A DNA stretch of 64,000 nucleotides, taken from assembly GCF_021347895.1 (NCBI RefSeq), contig NC_067130.1, forward strand, positions 30,835,817 to 30,899,816, given 5' to 3'. This DNA is from Acanthochromis polyacanthus. Its lineage: Eukaryota; Chordata; Actinopteri; Pomacentridae. Both the position numbers and the translations under genes were made by a program. Each line of letters opens with the position of its first letter. Within the stretch, counting starts at the first letter, position 1. A model generated the notes under the pieces. The model did no database searches. It saw only the letters and a program-made list of their open reading frames with translations, and was not told the DNA's origin. Shown here piece by piece: positions 1 to 64,000 of the stretch.

Positions 1-43
1 TGCCCTTACAATTATTTTATGATTCTTTGGTGTTGAATTTTGT

Positions 44-46
<3 letters not shown>

Positions 47-74
<28 letters not shown>
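47..74 (+). repeat. Poly(T) run (28 bases)
   Basis: A pure T tract, possibly the tail of a retroposon on the opposite strand. Nothing recognisable follows. Confidence 0.9.
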
Positions 75-78
<4 letters not shown>

Positions 79-690
79 CCAAGACATGTAAGAGTAAAAT
101 GTTTGGGCTCCATCTCCTTAACAGCAGATTCGTTATTTGCAAAAACAGATGCCACTAGCTGTTAAGCAGTAAGACGTTGAAGTACTTCAGCTAGAGATTA
201 ATATTAATGCTTGGTTTCACAGTGTGTATTCCAATTCCCAGACTACCATACTATAAAGTGTACCATACATCAAATACTATATGCAAAAAGAAAAATACAG
301 GATGTCTTACTACACATGGCCTCATTTTGCAGTGTGCAATCCGACACGCTTTTCTGGACATTCTGACCCACAATCCAACTAAAATACATCATACGTGTCT
401 GGCTCAGTGAGAAGCTTGAGCCGCAGACTGTGACGGATACATGAGCAAGATGGTCAAAGCTTAAGGCGCAATATTATGATGTAGCGTGTCCCAGTTGTAT
501 GACTACTGCCTGCAACGATATCTACTAGCTGCAGCATGTACTGAAAATAAAATGGTAAGAAAGCCTTTATTAATCCAACAGCAGGGAAATTTTACTGTTA
601 AAGCAGCAAATATAGTACAAAACATAAATACATCAGTCACAAAACGACAAAGAAATATCAATTACTGTTGATATTGTACAGATTCTTCCA

Positions 691-1268
691 TACCGGGCTT
701 TGCAAAAGTTCTGTTACACGGTTTCATGATCTTTAGAGACGTTTACATGTCGGAGTGAAAAATTCCATTAAATAAACTGAAAGTTCTACCTTATAGGCAG
801 GTGTCCTTAATACAATTTTTTTCTCTGGTGAAGTTGTATCAAGATGGAAGTCAAAAGAGTTGAGATATCTGCTCTCCTTCATGCTGGCCACAACAAGTCT
901 GACAGAGCCAAGCAGCTGAACATCAGCCGGATGACCGTCCACAGAGTCGCGGAGAGGCTGAAGAATGGTGAAGATCTTTCAGTGATCTTTCAAGAATGGT
1001 GAAGACCTGAAAGATCTTCACCATTCTTTAGCCTCTCCGCGACTCTGTGGACGGTCATCTGGCTGATGTTCAGCACGAAGGAGAGCAGATATCTCAACTC
1101 TTTTGACTTCCATCTTGATACAACTTCACCGGAGAAAAAAATTGTATTAAGGACACCTGCCTATGAGGTAGAACTTTCAGTTTATTCAATGGAATTTTTC
1201 ACTCCGACATGTAAACGTGTCTAAAGATCATGAAGCAGAGTGTAACAGAACTTTTGCAAAGCCCGGTA
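691..1268. mobile_element. Fold-back (palindromic) DNA element with inverted transposase 5' ends
   Basis: The two halves of this 578-bp segment are near-perfect reverse complements centred close to 980. It opens TACCGGGCTTTGC and ends GCAAAGCCCGGTA, with TA at each tip as expected of Tc1/mariner target duplications. Each arm carries the same short coding start (left arm from 844 on the + strand, right arm on the - strand). It reads MEVKRVEISALLHAGHNK and then a helix-turn-helix-like stretch with LNISRMTVHRVAERL, the style of a Tc1/mariner transposase N-terminus. The right arm lacks about 32 bases present in the left arm (around 892-924). It is non-autonomous because no catalytic domain is present. 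Confidence 0.82.
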
Positions 1269-1764
1269 TGTAGAAAATATTAATATTGCACATAATCCAT
1301 GTGAAGTAACGACATGTCACGGGATTGTCGGGCACATTCTTGTGCATTTGAATCATTTATATTGCACAGAGACTTTTATTTAAATGTACAAAATATTCAT
1401 AGTGCAACCGGTTTACTGTTGCACAAGAAAAGTATGTGATCTGGAATGCAGACAGCGTTACTCAGTGCATCGTTGTTATTCAGAAATGATGATAGATGAA
1501 TGCAGTTGGCTGTGACAGCCTGTGGCCTGGAATAATTTAATTCCATTTTTGACTAGATGCGGAGACTTGGCAGATGACAAATTTCAACAACAAAATCATG
1601 TATTTAAGGCATTAAGTTTGTGGAAACTCATCTTTGTTGGAGTGCTAGCATTCAGTTTATTGTGAAGAAAATTGAGTTTATTTGTAGTAAAATGTGTGAA
1701 GGGGAAAAACATTTCCAGGCCTTGCAATGAATTGAACAAAAGCAAAAAATAAATCTATATTTAT

Positions 1765-2412
1765 TACTCTGACAAGGAATGTGACAAAGTTATGTGACGA
1801 TGGCGACGTACATTTGTCTGTCCGTCTGTTATTCTGTCTGTGTGCAACATTACTCAAAAATGGAGAAACGGATTTGGATGAAATTTTCAGGGAAGGTCAG
1901 AAGTGACGCAAGGACCAAGTTATTAGATTTTGGCAGTGATGCAGCTTATAGTCTAGATCCATAGATTTGTTCAAGATTTGTATCATTGTGAGATAGTGTC
2001 ACTGTAGCCATGACAACAGCTGAATGCTACGTTAGCTGCCTGCTGATAACATGATTGTGATTCTACTACAGGTCCACCGCTGTAGACTTATACATACAAG
2101 GAACAATTCATTAAATTGTAGGGATGTTTCTGAGTCCCATCAATTCCCACCGCCCACTACATATTTAGATCACGCAATTCGATATCCATTCATAACGTCA
2201 ACATGCATAACGCGCCTGTGCTTAGCACAAGGTCATTGTGTTTGTGGGTACATCTATCTTAAATGGACACATTCTGTGTTGCTGTGATTTCTGATCATCA
2301 ATAACTAATAAACAAATGCTGCATTTCTAAAAAAAAAAAGCTGCATTTCTGACAGTGTCACATGGGGAATGAGCAGCCTTGGTGGAGTACTGCGCTCTGA
2401 GTGCTTTTCTTA
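1765..2412. repeat. Dispersed repeat, copy A
   Basis: This segment is clearly related to 15115-15515. Shared landmarks include ATGTGACGAT..CGACGTAC, CAGGGAAGGTCAGAA, GATTTTGGCAGTGATGCAGC, AGCTGCCTGCTGAT and the end GAGCAGCCTTGGTGG. Copy A has about 260 extra bases between roughly 2090 and 2350. The family is not identified and no long reading frame is preserved. Confidence 0.75.
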
Positions 2413-4105
2413 TGACTGTAACCAGCAACTGTAGCTGAACAGTTGTTTAGTTAAATGGCTAACAGGCACGCTATTGCGAGTCATAGCATGCTAACTGTAG
2501 TATTTACCATCTGGCGGTGCTATATTTTAGCAATTGGGTCATGATGAATTTTAATACAAGCAGTGATACTTCACTTAAAACACTAAGTCTCGTTCGAATT
2601 CCCCTTTAAAAAAAAAGCAAAACATGGCAAGGTTTCTGTTTATACATCACAGATACGACACAAATAAATGCTATATAAAATCAAGAATGCGTGCTAAACA
2701 TGATTTTTTTTTTTTCATTTACTTTTGTGCTTTTGTTCCAGTTATACAGGCTAACATAGTGTACAGCTCTTTCATTTCATCTGGTGAGTTCCCACAGGAT
2801 ATGGTAGATGACTTATACCGTTGCGTCTTCACATTTACCCTCATGTCAGATTCGTCATATGACATTCACAACCCCGCCACGTTAGCCGAGCCCCACCGGG
2901 AGCCTTCCCAGCATCCCTCGGGACCGAATGACCTGGTGATGGGAAGGTGGTGCATAGAGCAGAGCTAAATATGGCCTCTGTGTGTGTCCAATACTTTCAT
3001 CTATGTGGGTCACATGATAGTGGAGGGAGGGAGGAAAGAACAAGTGATGGAAATGGGTGAGGAAGCTAGTGAGAAGAGCAGCTGATTGTACTGCAAGGTG
3101 ATATTGAGGAAGTAAATCCCAGTGGACCCCCTTTACAGATCAGTATACATAGAATTCCTGTAGGAATAAGATAAGGTAAATGAAGGCTCACATGCTTAAT
3201 TTAATGTAAGATAGCAAGTGGTGGTTGTTGAATTTGAGTCCGAACAGAAGCGTGTGATGTGTGTGGTGAAACTGTGATCAGTTCGCCTCCTTCACTTTCT
3301 GTCTTATTCTTTGACATTTTGTTGCATTTGAGACTTCAACTACTATCCATTCTCTGGGAAATCTGAGCTCTTTAACTTTCAGCCCAGAAACAAGTGAGGC
3401 GCTCACACACATGCGTGAAAGAATCCAGATTTAATTAATAAAAAAAAAAAAAAAAAAAGAGAGAGGGTTGATAATGAGGCCCACTGCGATTTTCTGCTGT
3501 CACGGCTTAAATCAGAGTCGGTTGTTTTTCAAGCACATATTTGTATTCTGGTCAGGGAAACTGAGGGAAAGGCTGAAGTGCCTCCCTCATCCCTCAGTAT
3601 ACATGGAATTACTGAGAGCAGAGAGGTTTGTGCTGCTGTACGGACCTGAAATCCCTCAAACATCCTGGAAAACCTCCAAATTCTTTTCTCCCTGACACAC
3701 CATGAGGGATAATTTTGGCACTTTCATGTTTTCTGCTTCACCTAGTAGCCTTTTTTAATCTGGGCTTTCACAAGATCAGGGATGGCTACAGATCAGGCTA
3801 AATGATTGTTTTCCTGCCATAAATTATAATTAAAATCCTGAGAACCTTGATTGTAATTATAATGTACATAGGTAAATGTCATAAGCTACAGGAGGTAAAA
3901 GCTTGCAACTCCTGGTGAAAAATGGCGCCTGCAGAAAACCCCTTGCTCTATAACTTTAATATGAAAAACTAAACGTAATGTTGTTTATTTTACTGTAATT
4001 GAACAGTTTTCCCTCGCATTAATTTCAGAGAAGCTGCTAATAAGCAGCTTGACAGTTGCTGACTCCAAATAATGATGTGGTAAACAAAGTTCTGCAAAGC
4101 ACATG

Positions 4106-4109
<4 letters not shown>

Positions 4110-4140
<31 letters not shown>
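4110..4140 (+). repeat. Poly(A) run (31 bases)
   Basis: A pure A tract inside the intron. No retroposon body was recognised upstream. Confidence 0.9.
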
Positions 4141-4145
<5 letters not shown>

Positions 4146-5365
4146 CCACTTTAGAAACTCTCAAATTTAAACCTCTGTTATTCAGAGCTGTGAAGCATCT
4201 CAGCCTGTCTTCAGTTTAATGTTAGCTTTAGCTGCTACAGCACAGATGGCTCCAAATGGACTGCCACATAATTAACAGGCAAGCAAAACTTAAATAAATT
4301 TCTGCTGCACGATAGTTACCTTTACTGGACTTCTTGCTTGTTGTCTCTTTTTTGCAAAGTAGTCAAACAGTTGACCTGCTCAAATCTCTAAAACTTATTC
4401 AAACAAATCAAGCTTGGAAGCAAAATTACTGCACTTTTTTCTTTTTTTACTGTAACTGTAAATTGGCATTTCTTATTGTCCATATTGGAATACAAAAGGT
4501 GAAGTTAATATTTTGTGAATTTCCTGTCAAAAATGATCAGATATGTCATGTTATTTTGTAACAACTTACACATGCAAACCCATAATGTAATACTGTTCTT
4601 AGTTATTCAAGTCCAATGATATTATCTTTTCTATAACTTTTCAGTTGCAATAATTTAATGTAGCGCCATTACTTTCTCGTTTTAAACCATAGTTCTGCAT
4701 ATTGTGCGTCCTACAATTTGAGTCCATTCATCCAATAACGCCACACGTAAAAGGTGCATATAGCCTTTATTAGGTCTTTATTTTTAATTTTGTATGCCTT
4801 ATCTTTCTAGAATGTGAATATTTCCTCAATTAATGACCAATAAAGCTGGGAAAGCTAAACTTAAACCCTGTGGTTTATATTCATTACCCTGACACTGATA
4901 TTGTGTACAGTGATGCTTTGAAACACATGACCGCAGTTTTCTTTTTAAGTTTTTCTCTTTGTTGTGTCTCTAATTAATTATATAATGCAGCACGAATGTC
5001 ATGTCTGAATTGATGTGAGCAAGATTAATCTCCCGACACAATCTTTTCGATGTTTTCCGTCTTCCTCTTTTGATGGATAATGAGTACAGCAGAGAGTTGT
5101 GTTGAATGCATTCTAATTGCAAATGTAACGTGTGAGGTTTGCTTAATCAGAAGGCAACAGGGTGTAAACTCATGACCTTTTTCACCTGAGAGAGAAAGAA
5201 AGAAGGAGGCTGTGGTCGGGTGAACAGGAACTCATGTTCATGTGTGCGTTGGTATGAATGTGTTCTATTATTCATGTGTTTCTCTTTCTTTAATGCGAGA
5301 TGTTTTATTAAAGAACATGAGGCCTGCATAACGACTCCACCTCTATTTTCTCTTCCACATTACAG

Positions 5366-58703
<53,338 letters not shown>

Positions 58704-61439
58704 GTAAAACAATCATCCGTCGCCTGCAATCTGCTCGTCTCTGGGTTGTGGTGGCTCGCTCTGAAGCATGTTGTTCAAAAATGTGGATTCAGAGTGCCTT
58801 TTTTCTTTGAATTTCTAAGCTGGGAAACATCTGTTTTTGGCTGCAGCCTTTTATGTACTCATGAATCAGCTTTTTCTATGCAATTAATGGTGAGATTGCT
58901 TCTTGTGTGGAGATTTTTAACGTTCCCTTTTAGCTGCATTTGCAATACAGTCTTCTGTCTCTCCTTTGGGGTCTCTTCTTTGGTAATGACGCACACTCGG
59001 GCATGTTTTAAGCCTCGGTGCATTACAGATAACTGATTTAAGGCAGTTAATTTGCAACAAATGGTCAAGTAGCCTGAGGAGGGTAATTGCATCCCACCTA
59101 CCATGTGGTCTGTTCAGTCTTCCATAAAACACCACTTTAGCAGTAGATTTTCAAGTATTTGCTAAAAACCGAGGCAATAATGGGACCAATTTTCACTCAG
59201 ATGTGAGGTTAAGGTGCAGTGTAACTGTTGCAGAGCCCACAAAATGTAAAGAAATTAAGGCTCAGTATGAAAAGAAAAAGGTCCCACAATGTGAGAAATC
59301 ACTCCACCAGGCACAGTGGTTTATTTTTCAGTTAAAATCAACAGTTTAGACACTAATAAATCATTTTGTCGTCATAGCTGTAATTTTTTCATCTGTAATC
59401 AGAGCGTCGTTGTCCGTTTTCATTCGTTATGGAAATTATTTCAAAATTAAAACACTCTGACTCCAGACTGGCTCTACAACAGTGTTAATAAGTCCTGATT
59501 GGTTCAATCATTGCCACAACGCTGAATGTGTTTATTCCAAAATTGAATTAAGAAACACAAGAAACATTGGAGAGAAAATCCATGAATATTGGCTTTATTT
59601 TCCTTTTCGTCTGAATGTCGTTTTCAGCATACATCCATACAGATATTTACAGAAATATAAAAACGTATGATCATAAAAAACATCCATACAACTTCAAGGT
59701 TCATAATAAATGCGCTTCTAGAGCATGCTTATTCCTGTTTGCATGCAAAGTGAAGCAGAACCTGCCGTCAAACATCTGTAAACGATGACGAAGTGGTTAA
59801 ATCGAGTGTAAAGAAAACATTTATTTTCACTGAATTGGTTGTAACTTTACTCTGATGGAGAATAGCTGCACAAAACTCAACCTTGAAGTCTTTTTATTCA
59901 CAAATCAATATTTAGTTCACGTCAAAGTTTGGTCCAAAAAATTGGAAAGTCTATGGTTGTTAAAACTCTTTTCTTTTCTGCTGCACTGTTTGGATTTGAC
60001 TGTTTTCTTTGCTCTCATCTCTATTCTCAGGCTGCAGTTTTTTTGTGTGGTTTTAAAGATTTTTTGTTTATCTTGCCTTCGGATTTAATCGCACCTCACG
60101 TTTAATCCATGTGCAAATAAACTGAGTAGAGGCTTTGTGTGTCTCGACTCGGTGCAGGTTGAGTGTTTGTTGCCTGCTTCGCATCTGCTGAACTGCTAGA
60201 ATCCAATCAGGGAGTTGGCTTGTTGATTTTGGGGCCTAATGTGTGAATGCTGTTTGTGTTGGTTATGCGTCAAACATTTCAGACCCATGAGACTTAAATA
60301 GTGAGTGGAAAACTTGTTAGCATTAGGTGTTTGCTCAGTAACTTGGACTTAATCCTGTGAAAAATGCTGTTGGTGAATGAAAGCATGCGAGAATCTTAAC
60401 TCGAAACACGAGATGAGCCCTGGTTGGTTTCTTAATTACAGCACTTGTTCTTGTGACTTTAATTCATCAGGTTTCAGGTCATTATAGTGGTTAAAGTCCA
60501 ATTTTTATACATCTTCTGCTAATGTTCCGTCTGGTTACTAAGCACAACTCAGGAGCAACACCTTGTGGCAGAAATGAGAAATTGTCTCAAAAACGTTCTG
60601 TGCAAGTTCCACTTACATTTTGAGATAATCTGGTAATTAAAGTGATTGTTATATGGCCGAACAAAAAAGGAGTGTAACTCAAATCCCTCGGGCGTCTTTA
60701 GGAAATGAATTTGTGCAACAAGAGACGCCGACATCAGCAACTCTCGCCGACTCGTTTTCTTCTGCTCCATATTTTCTGACTCTGTGATCTCAGCTCTCTG
60801 GGAGAGAGGCAGAATTTATGCTTACAACAGGGGCAAAAGCTCTGCAGACCTGAGCGGTTTTGTTTTAGATTAACGTCGGCCTGTTTTTAGAGTCCAGCCT
60901 TTGATGAAAGATGCTGTGAAAAGGTAAAAACGTGTTCAATCTTGAGGGAAGACTGCTGGTATTCTGTGGTTTTCTTCTGAGTGGCATAAAAAGGCGGTAA
61001 AATATTGGTGCTGTGTTCCAATTTTTTGACCTTCCACTAAGTGGCCAAAAACATAAATTATGGCTGTTTTTAAGAGTTCCAGCTATGAAACATGTCCCAA
61101 TATTGATTTACAATGTTTATTTGACTTTTGGGTTTGTTCTGACTGGAAATGACATCAACAATTCACAAAACCCGGTGTCAGAGATATCAGTCATCACCTT
61201 TAACTATTTGTATGTGTTTTTTTCATGTCCAAAATAACTAATACCCATCACAAATCGATGAGAAAATGTAACTTCCGTATCATCCTGAATAGTTTAGGTC
61301 ATTTCTGCTGTGTTCTAGAGAGTTTTGATAGACTATAAAGTGAGAATAGGTGATACAACTGACTGGCAACTGACACAACTCCTACAAATTATGGCTTAAA
61401 CGAAACAGCATGGTGAGATTATTTTTTTTATGGTCTGTC

Positions 61440-62480
61440 ACTGAGAGAGTTGTGCATTGTGGCTGCCCACAACATGGGAGAAGGATCGCTCATCTGCTTT
61501 AAAGTGTCAGTGACCGCAGTGCAAAGCAGAATCCAAAAAGTACAAGGAGTTTCACGGTGTGCTAAATGTTTGAAGAGCAAGATAGGAAGCAAAAAGTTAC
61601 TCCTGCAGTGGCAGAAATGGGAAAGGCCAAGAAGAATCCAATGATCGGCAGTAAGACCAAGGTTTTGGTCCCAAGACCTCAAGACGGACGCTAAACGAGG
61701 CTAATCTCAAAGGGTGCCAACCAAGAAAAGTTTGCCTAGCCTTTACGAAAGCTCACCTGGACAAGCAAGAAGGCTTTTCATTAGCAATTCTTTGGTTGGA
61801 TGAGACAAAAAGTTAGTTTTTTGAACCCAAAGATGTGGATTTCATTTGGTGGAAAAAAAACCAGGAGGGGCATTCAACCTCAAGAACGCCATCCCCATGG
61901 TCCAGTATGGTGGTAATAGTAGGGTTTTTTTCAGCCAATCGGCCAGAAGATCTTGTCAAACTTTGTAAAGAGCATCATGAGAAAAGAGGACGGCATTAAG
62001 ATTCTGGAGTTAATCAGCTGAAAATCTCGGTTTTGGGCAGCATTGGACCTTCTCACAAGATGATAATCTGGAACATTCAGCCAAAGCCATCAAGCAATGA
62101 TTAACAGGAACCTAGACAAACATTCAGGAGTCCAGACCTGAATCTGAGAATCTGTATAGAAGGAACTAAAGACCAGTGATGGTGAGGAAGCTTTCAACTT
62201 CAAAGAGCTGGAGACTGTTGCAAAGGAAGGAGGAATAAAATCTCAGTGGAGACATGTAAGAAGCTTGTTAGTAATTAGAAAACTGCTGGATTGTTTTTGT
62301 TGAAAAAGAGGCTGTACAAACTTAGACGTGGCATTTTTAGTCAGATTTAATAAAAAAACAGTCATAGAAATAGAAAAAGTAACACAATGTTTTACAATAT
62401 TTTTATGACTTGTCATTTCCAGCCAGGACAAACCAGCTGGTGAAAGAAAAAGGCTCTATAAATCTAAATTTTACATGGAA
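61440..62480 (+). pseudogene. Decayed Tc1-like transposase
   Basis: The + strand carries translated fragments in shifting frames: a WLDETKS segment near 61796 (first catalytic Asp region), FEPKDVDFIWW, then AIPMVQYGG, and later SPDLNLRI (from 62129) where the family has SPDLNPIE. Many stops and frameshifts are present. A different Tc1 family from the element at 45534-47167 is likely, and this copy is much older. Inverted ends were not identified. Confidence 0.8.
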
Positions 62481-63439
62481 GATGAATAATTTTTAACTGT
62501 GTAACTTCAGTCAGAGCCCAGAAATTTGAAGAATGTTCTACTTGATTGCGACTTGAAAAGAAGCTGGTCATTTTGGCCTTTTAGTGAGTCAGAAAAATAC
62601 AGAATTTTCATATTTTGTGAGTTAGCATGCTAACATGCTTCCATTGATCCCTCTGAAGTGTTGTTGTTTAGCAGGTACAATGTGTTAACATGCTAGCATT
62701 TGCTAATTGCCACTAAACACAAAGTATAGCTGAGAATGTTGGTTCTGCCGGTGATTAATTACAAACCAAATGATTGGACAAATTAAACTTTTGACCTGAT
62801 GTTGGCACCAAAGTAATGGCATCCATTTATCTTGAAGGTGTGCACTGAATGCACCATCATGGCTATTTATTTAACTCTGGACCAAAGTGGTGGGGAGACT
62901 GACTTTACCTTCCCCGGAGAGAATTTATGGCTCACTTTGCGTTACCAGTTTTTATCGTTGACGTTGTTCTATCATTCATTTTGTGGCTGAAAGCAGCTTC
63001 AGGTTGACATCAGCGGGTCATTTGTCAGCAGAGCAGACTGACTGGCAACAAGAGCTTTTTGTTTTATCTCTTTGTCCTCAAGTCTGTTGTTGCTTTTAGC
63101 TGAGCTCTCACATCACAGCACCCAGACAAGGATGATGCAAATCCAGGAAACTAAATGATAAATCATCTTTCTACGCTGCTGTATCAAAGTTTAACATTTA
63201 TTTTTAGAAAGAAAGAAACCACTCCAGTACGACAACAGATGGATTTTGAGATTCACCCCAGCTTGAATCAGTTTTGTAAATTATTCTCCTATAGATTCCA
63301 CAGGCTACGTTCTGTTTTTTTCCCTTTTTATTGACATTTAGTAATAAAAATGTCCGAATGCACATTAGCACAAGATGTTTGAAGTATACATTTTCGTATT
63401 TTTAATGTCAGAACTGCAGATTTTCTGTTGCGTGTTTCC

Positions 63440-63500
63440 ATTTTTCAAGGGTCATAGATATTTATTGTCATTGCATTTCTACAATGAAATCTTGTTGGCA
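63440..63500 (+). repeat. Retroposon-like tail fragment
   Basis: TATTTATTGTCATTGCATTT and CAATGAAATCTTGTTGGCAC resemble a 3' end that recurs in fish genomes. It is very short. Confidence 0.4.
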
Positions 63501-64000
63501 CTTAAAAAAAACAACACACTTTAACAAACAACAACAAACAGCTTTATAAAAACAAGTCTTAAACGGTGAAGTAGGACTATGAGGTGCAGTGTCTGCTTTA
63601 AAGTGTCTGATTTTTGTCGTGCTAAACCTCATTTATCCACCATCAAAGCTTTCATGCTGGTTCTCTTCACTGGTTTCCACACAGAAGCTTTTATAAAGTG
63701 TGAAGTTGTGTTTCATGAATGTTGGCAGCTTTGGTAGGATCATTACCAAGTGTTGAAGCAGGGAATCATTTTCCCAAACAGTCATTTTAACCCTGTGAAA
63801 ACCCAAATCCTATTTTATCTTTTTAAAAGAAAAATGCCAAAATTCTTAACCAGACATCATGTTTTTCGACTTCCCTTGAACTAGTCACCGTGGGTACTTG
63901 GAAAAGGTTTTTTCAGATATTTTAAATTTGTATATAGTGAATAAATTGTGCTTTTTTTCTCCAGTTTTCTTCATATGTCTCTTCAATTTATGAATTTTAG

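Larger units (their letters stand above)
1..5365 (+). other. vldlr: Partial intron upstream of vldlr LA2
   Basis: No exon is visible here. I looked for the cysteine and SDE pattern of LA1 on both strands and did not find it. The stretch holds a poly(T) run (47-74), the fold-back element at 691-1268, one copy of a dispersed repeat (1765-2412) and poly(A) runs near 3440 and 4110-4140. Confidence 0.8.
58704..64000 (+). other. vldlr: Partial intron downstream of the O-linked-domain exon
   Basis: The hydrophobic membrane segment and the NFDNPVY internalisation motif expected next were searched for by eye and not found, so they lie beyond the window. This stretch holds the Tc1 transposase relic (61440-62480) and a repeat tail near 63440-63500. 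I see nothing recognisable in 58704-61430 or 62500-63430. Confidence 0.75.

Noticed and set aside
2624..2968. A 114-codon + strand frame
   Set aside because: Its start lies in a low-complexity region with a poly(T) run, and the translation has no recognisable domain. LA1 was specifically looked for here and not found.

Overview
The window is genomic DNA from a vertebrate, almost certainly a teleost fish. One gene is interrupted by GT-AG introns. The surrounding DNA is AT-rich and carries typical fish Tc1/mariner elements with IR/DR ends, a TTAA-flanked piggyBac-like MITE, hAT-like repeats, tRNA-derived SINE relics, a long (AC)n tract and many poly(A)/poly(T) runs. The species cannot be named from the sequence alone.

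The only convincing host gene is the very low density lipoprotein receptor (vldlr), read on the + strand. I reconstruct 15 consecutive coding exons between 5366 and 58703. Their splice phases agree at every junction, giving 2118 coding bases (706 codons) with no stop. In order they encode LDL receptor class A (LA) repeats 2 to 8, EGF-A, EGF-B, a six-bladed YWTD beta-propeller, EGF-C and a short exon at the position of the O-linked sugar domain. The gene is cut at both ends. The signal peptide and LA1 must lie upstream of base 1. The transmembrane and NPxY cytoplasmic exons must lie beyond base 64000. Eight LA repeats in total (one inferred), together with close similarity to VLDLR throughout, favour VLDLR over LDLR and LRP8.

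Layout: 1-5365 is the end of the LA1-LA2 intron. 5489-17907 is a 12.4 kb intron with a piggyBac-like MITE, a degenerate tandem array and a Tc1 MITE. 18031-24168 holds a Tc1 relic split by a SINE and a transposon-type coding fragment. 24378-35229 holds LA6-LA8. 35230-42356 holds the EGF-like exons and most of the propeller. 42357-47611 carries a hAT-like element with a CGGBP1/BED-like finger and a nearly intact Tc1 transposon. 49009-58643 is a 9.6 kb intron with a tandem duplication. 58704-64000 is the start of the next intron and holds a decayed Tc1 transposase.

I found no tRNA, rRNA, CRISPR array, operon or other prokaryotic-type feature, and nothing that supports a new multi-gene system. 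The most unusual structures are a 578-bp fold-back element made of two inverted copies of a transposase 5' end, the hAT element with a CGGBP1-like finger, the 1634-bp Tc1 element broken by an apparent single-base deletion, and two extra cysteines in the VLDLR propeller.
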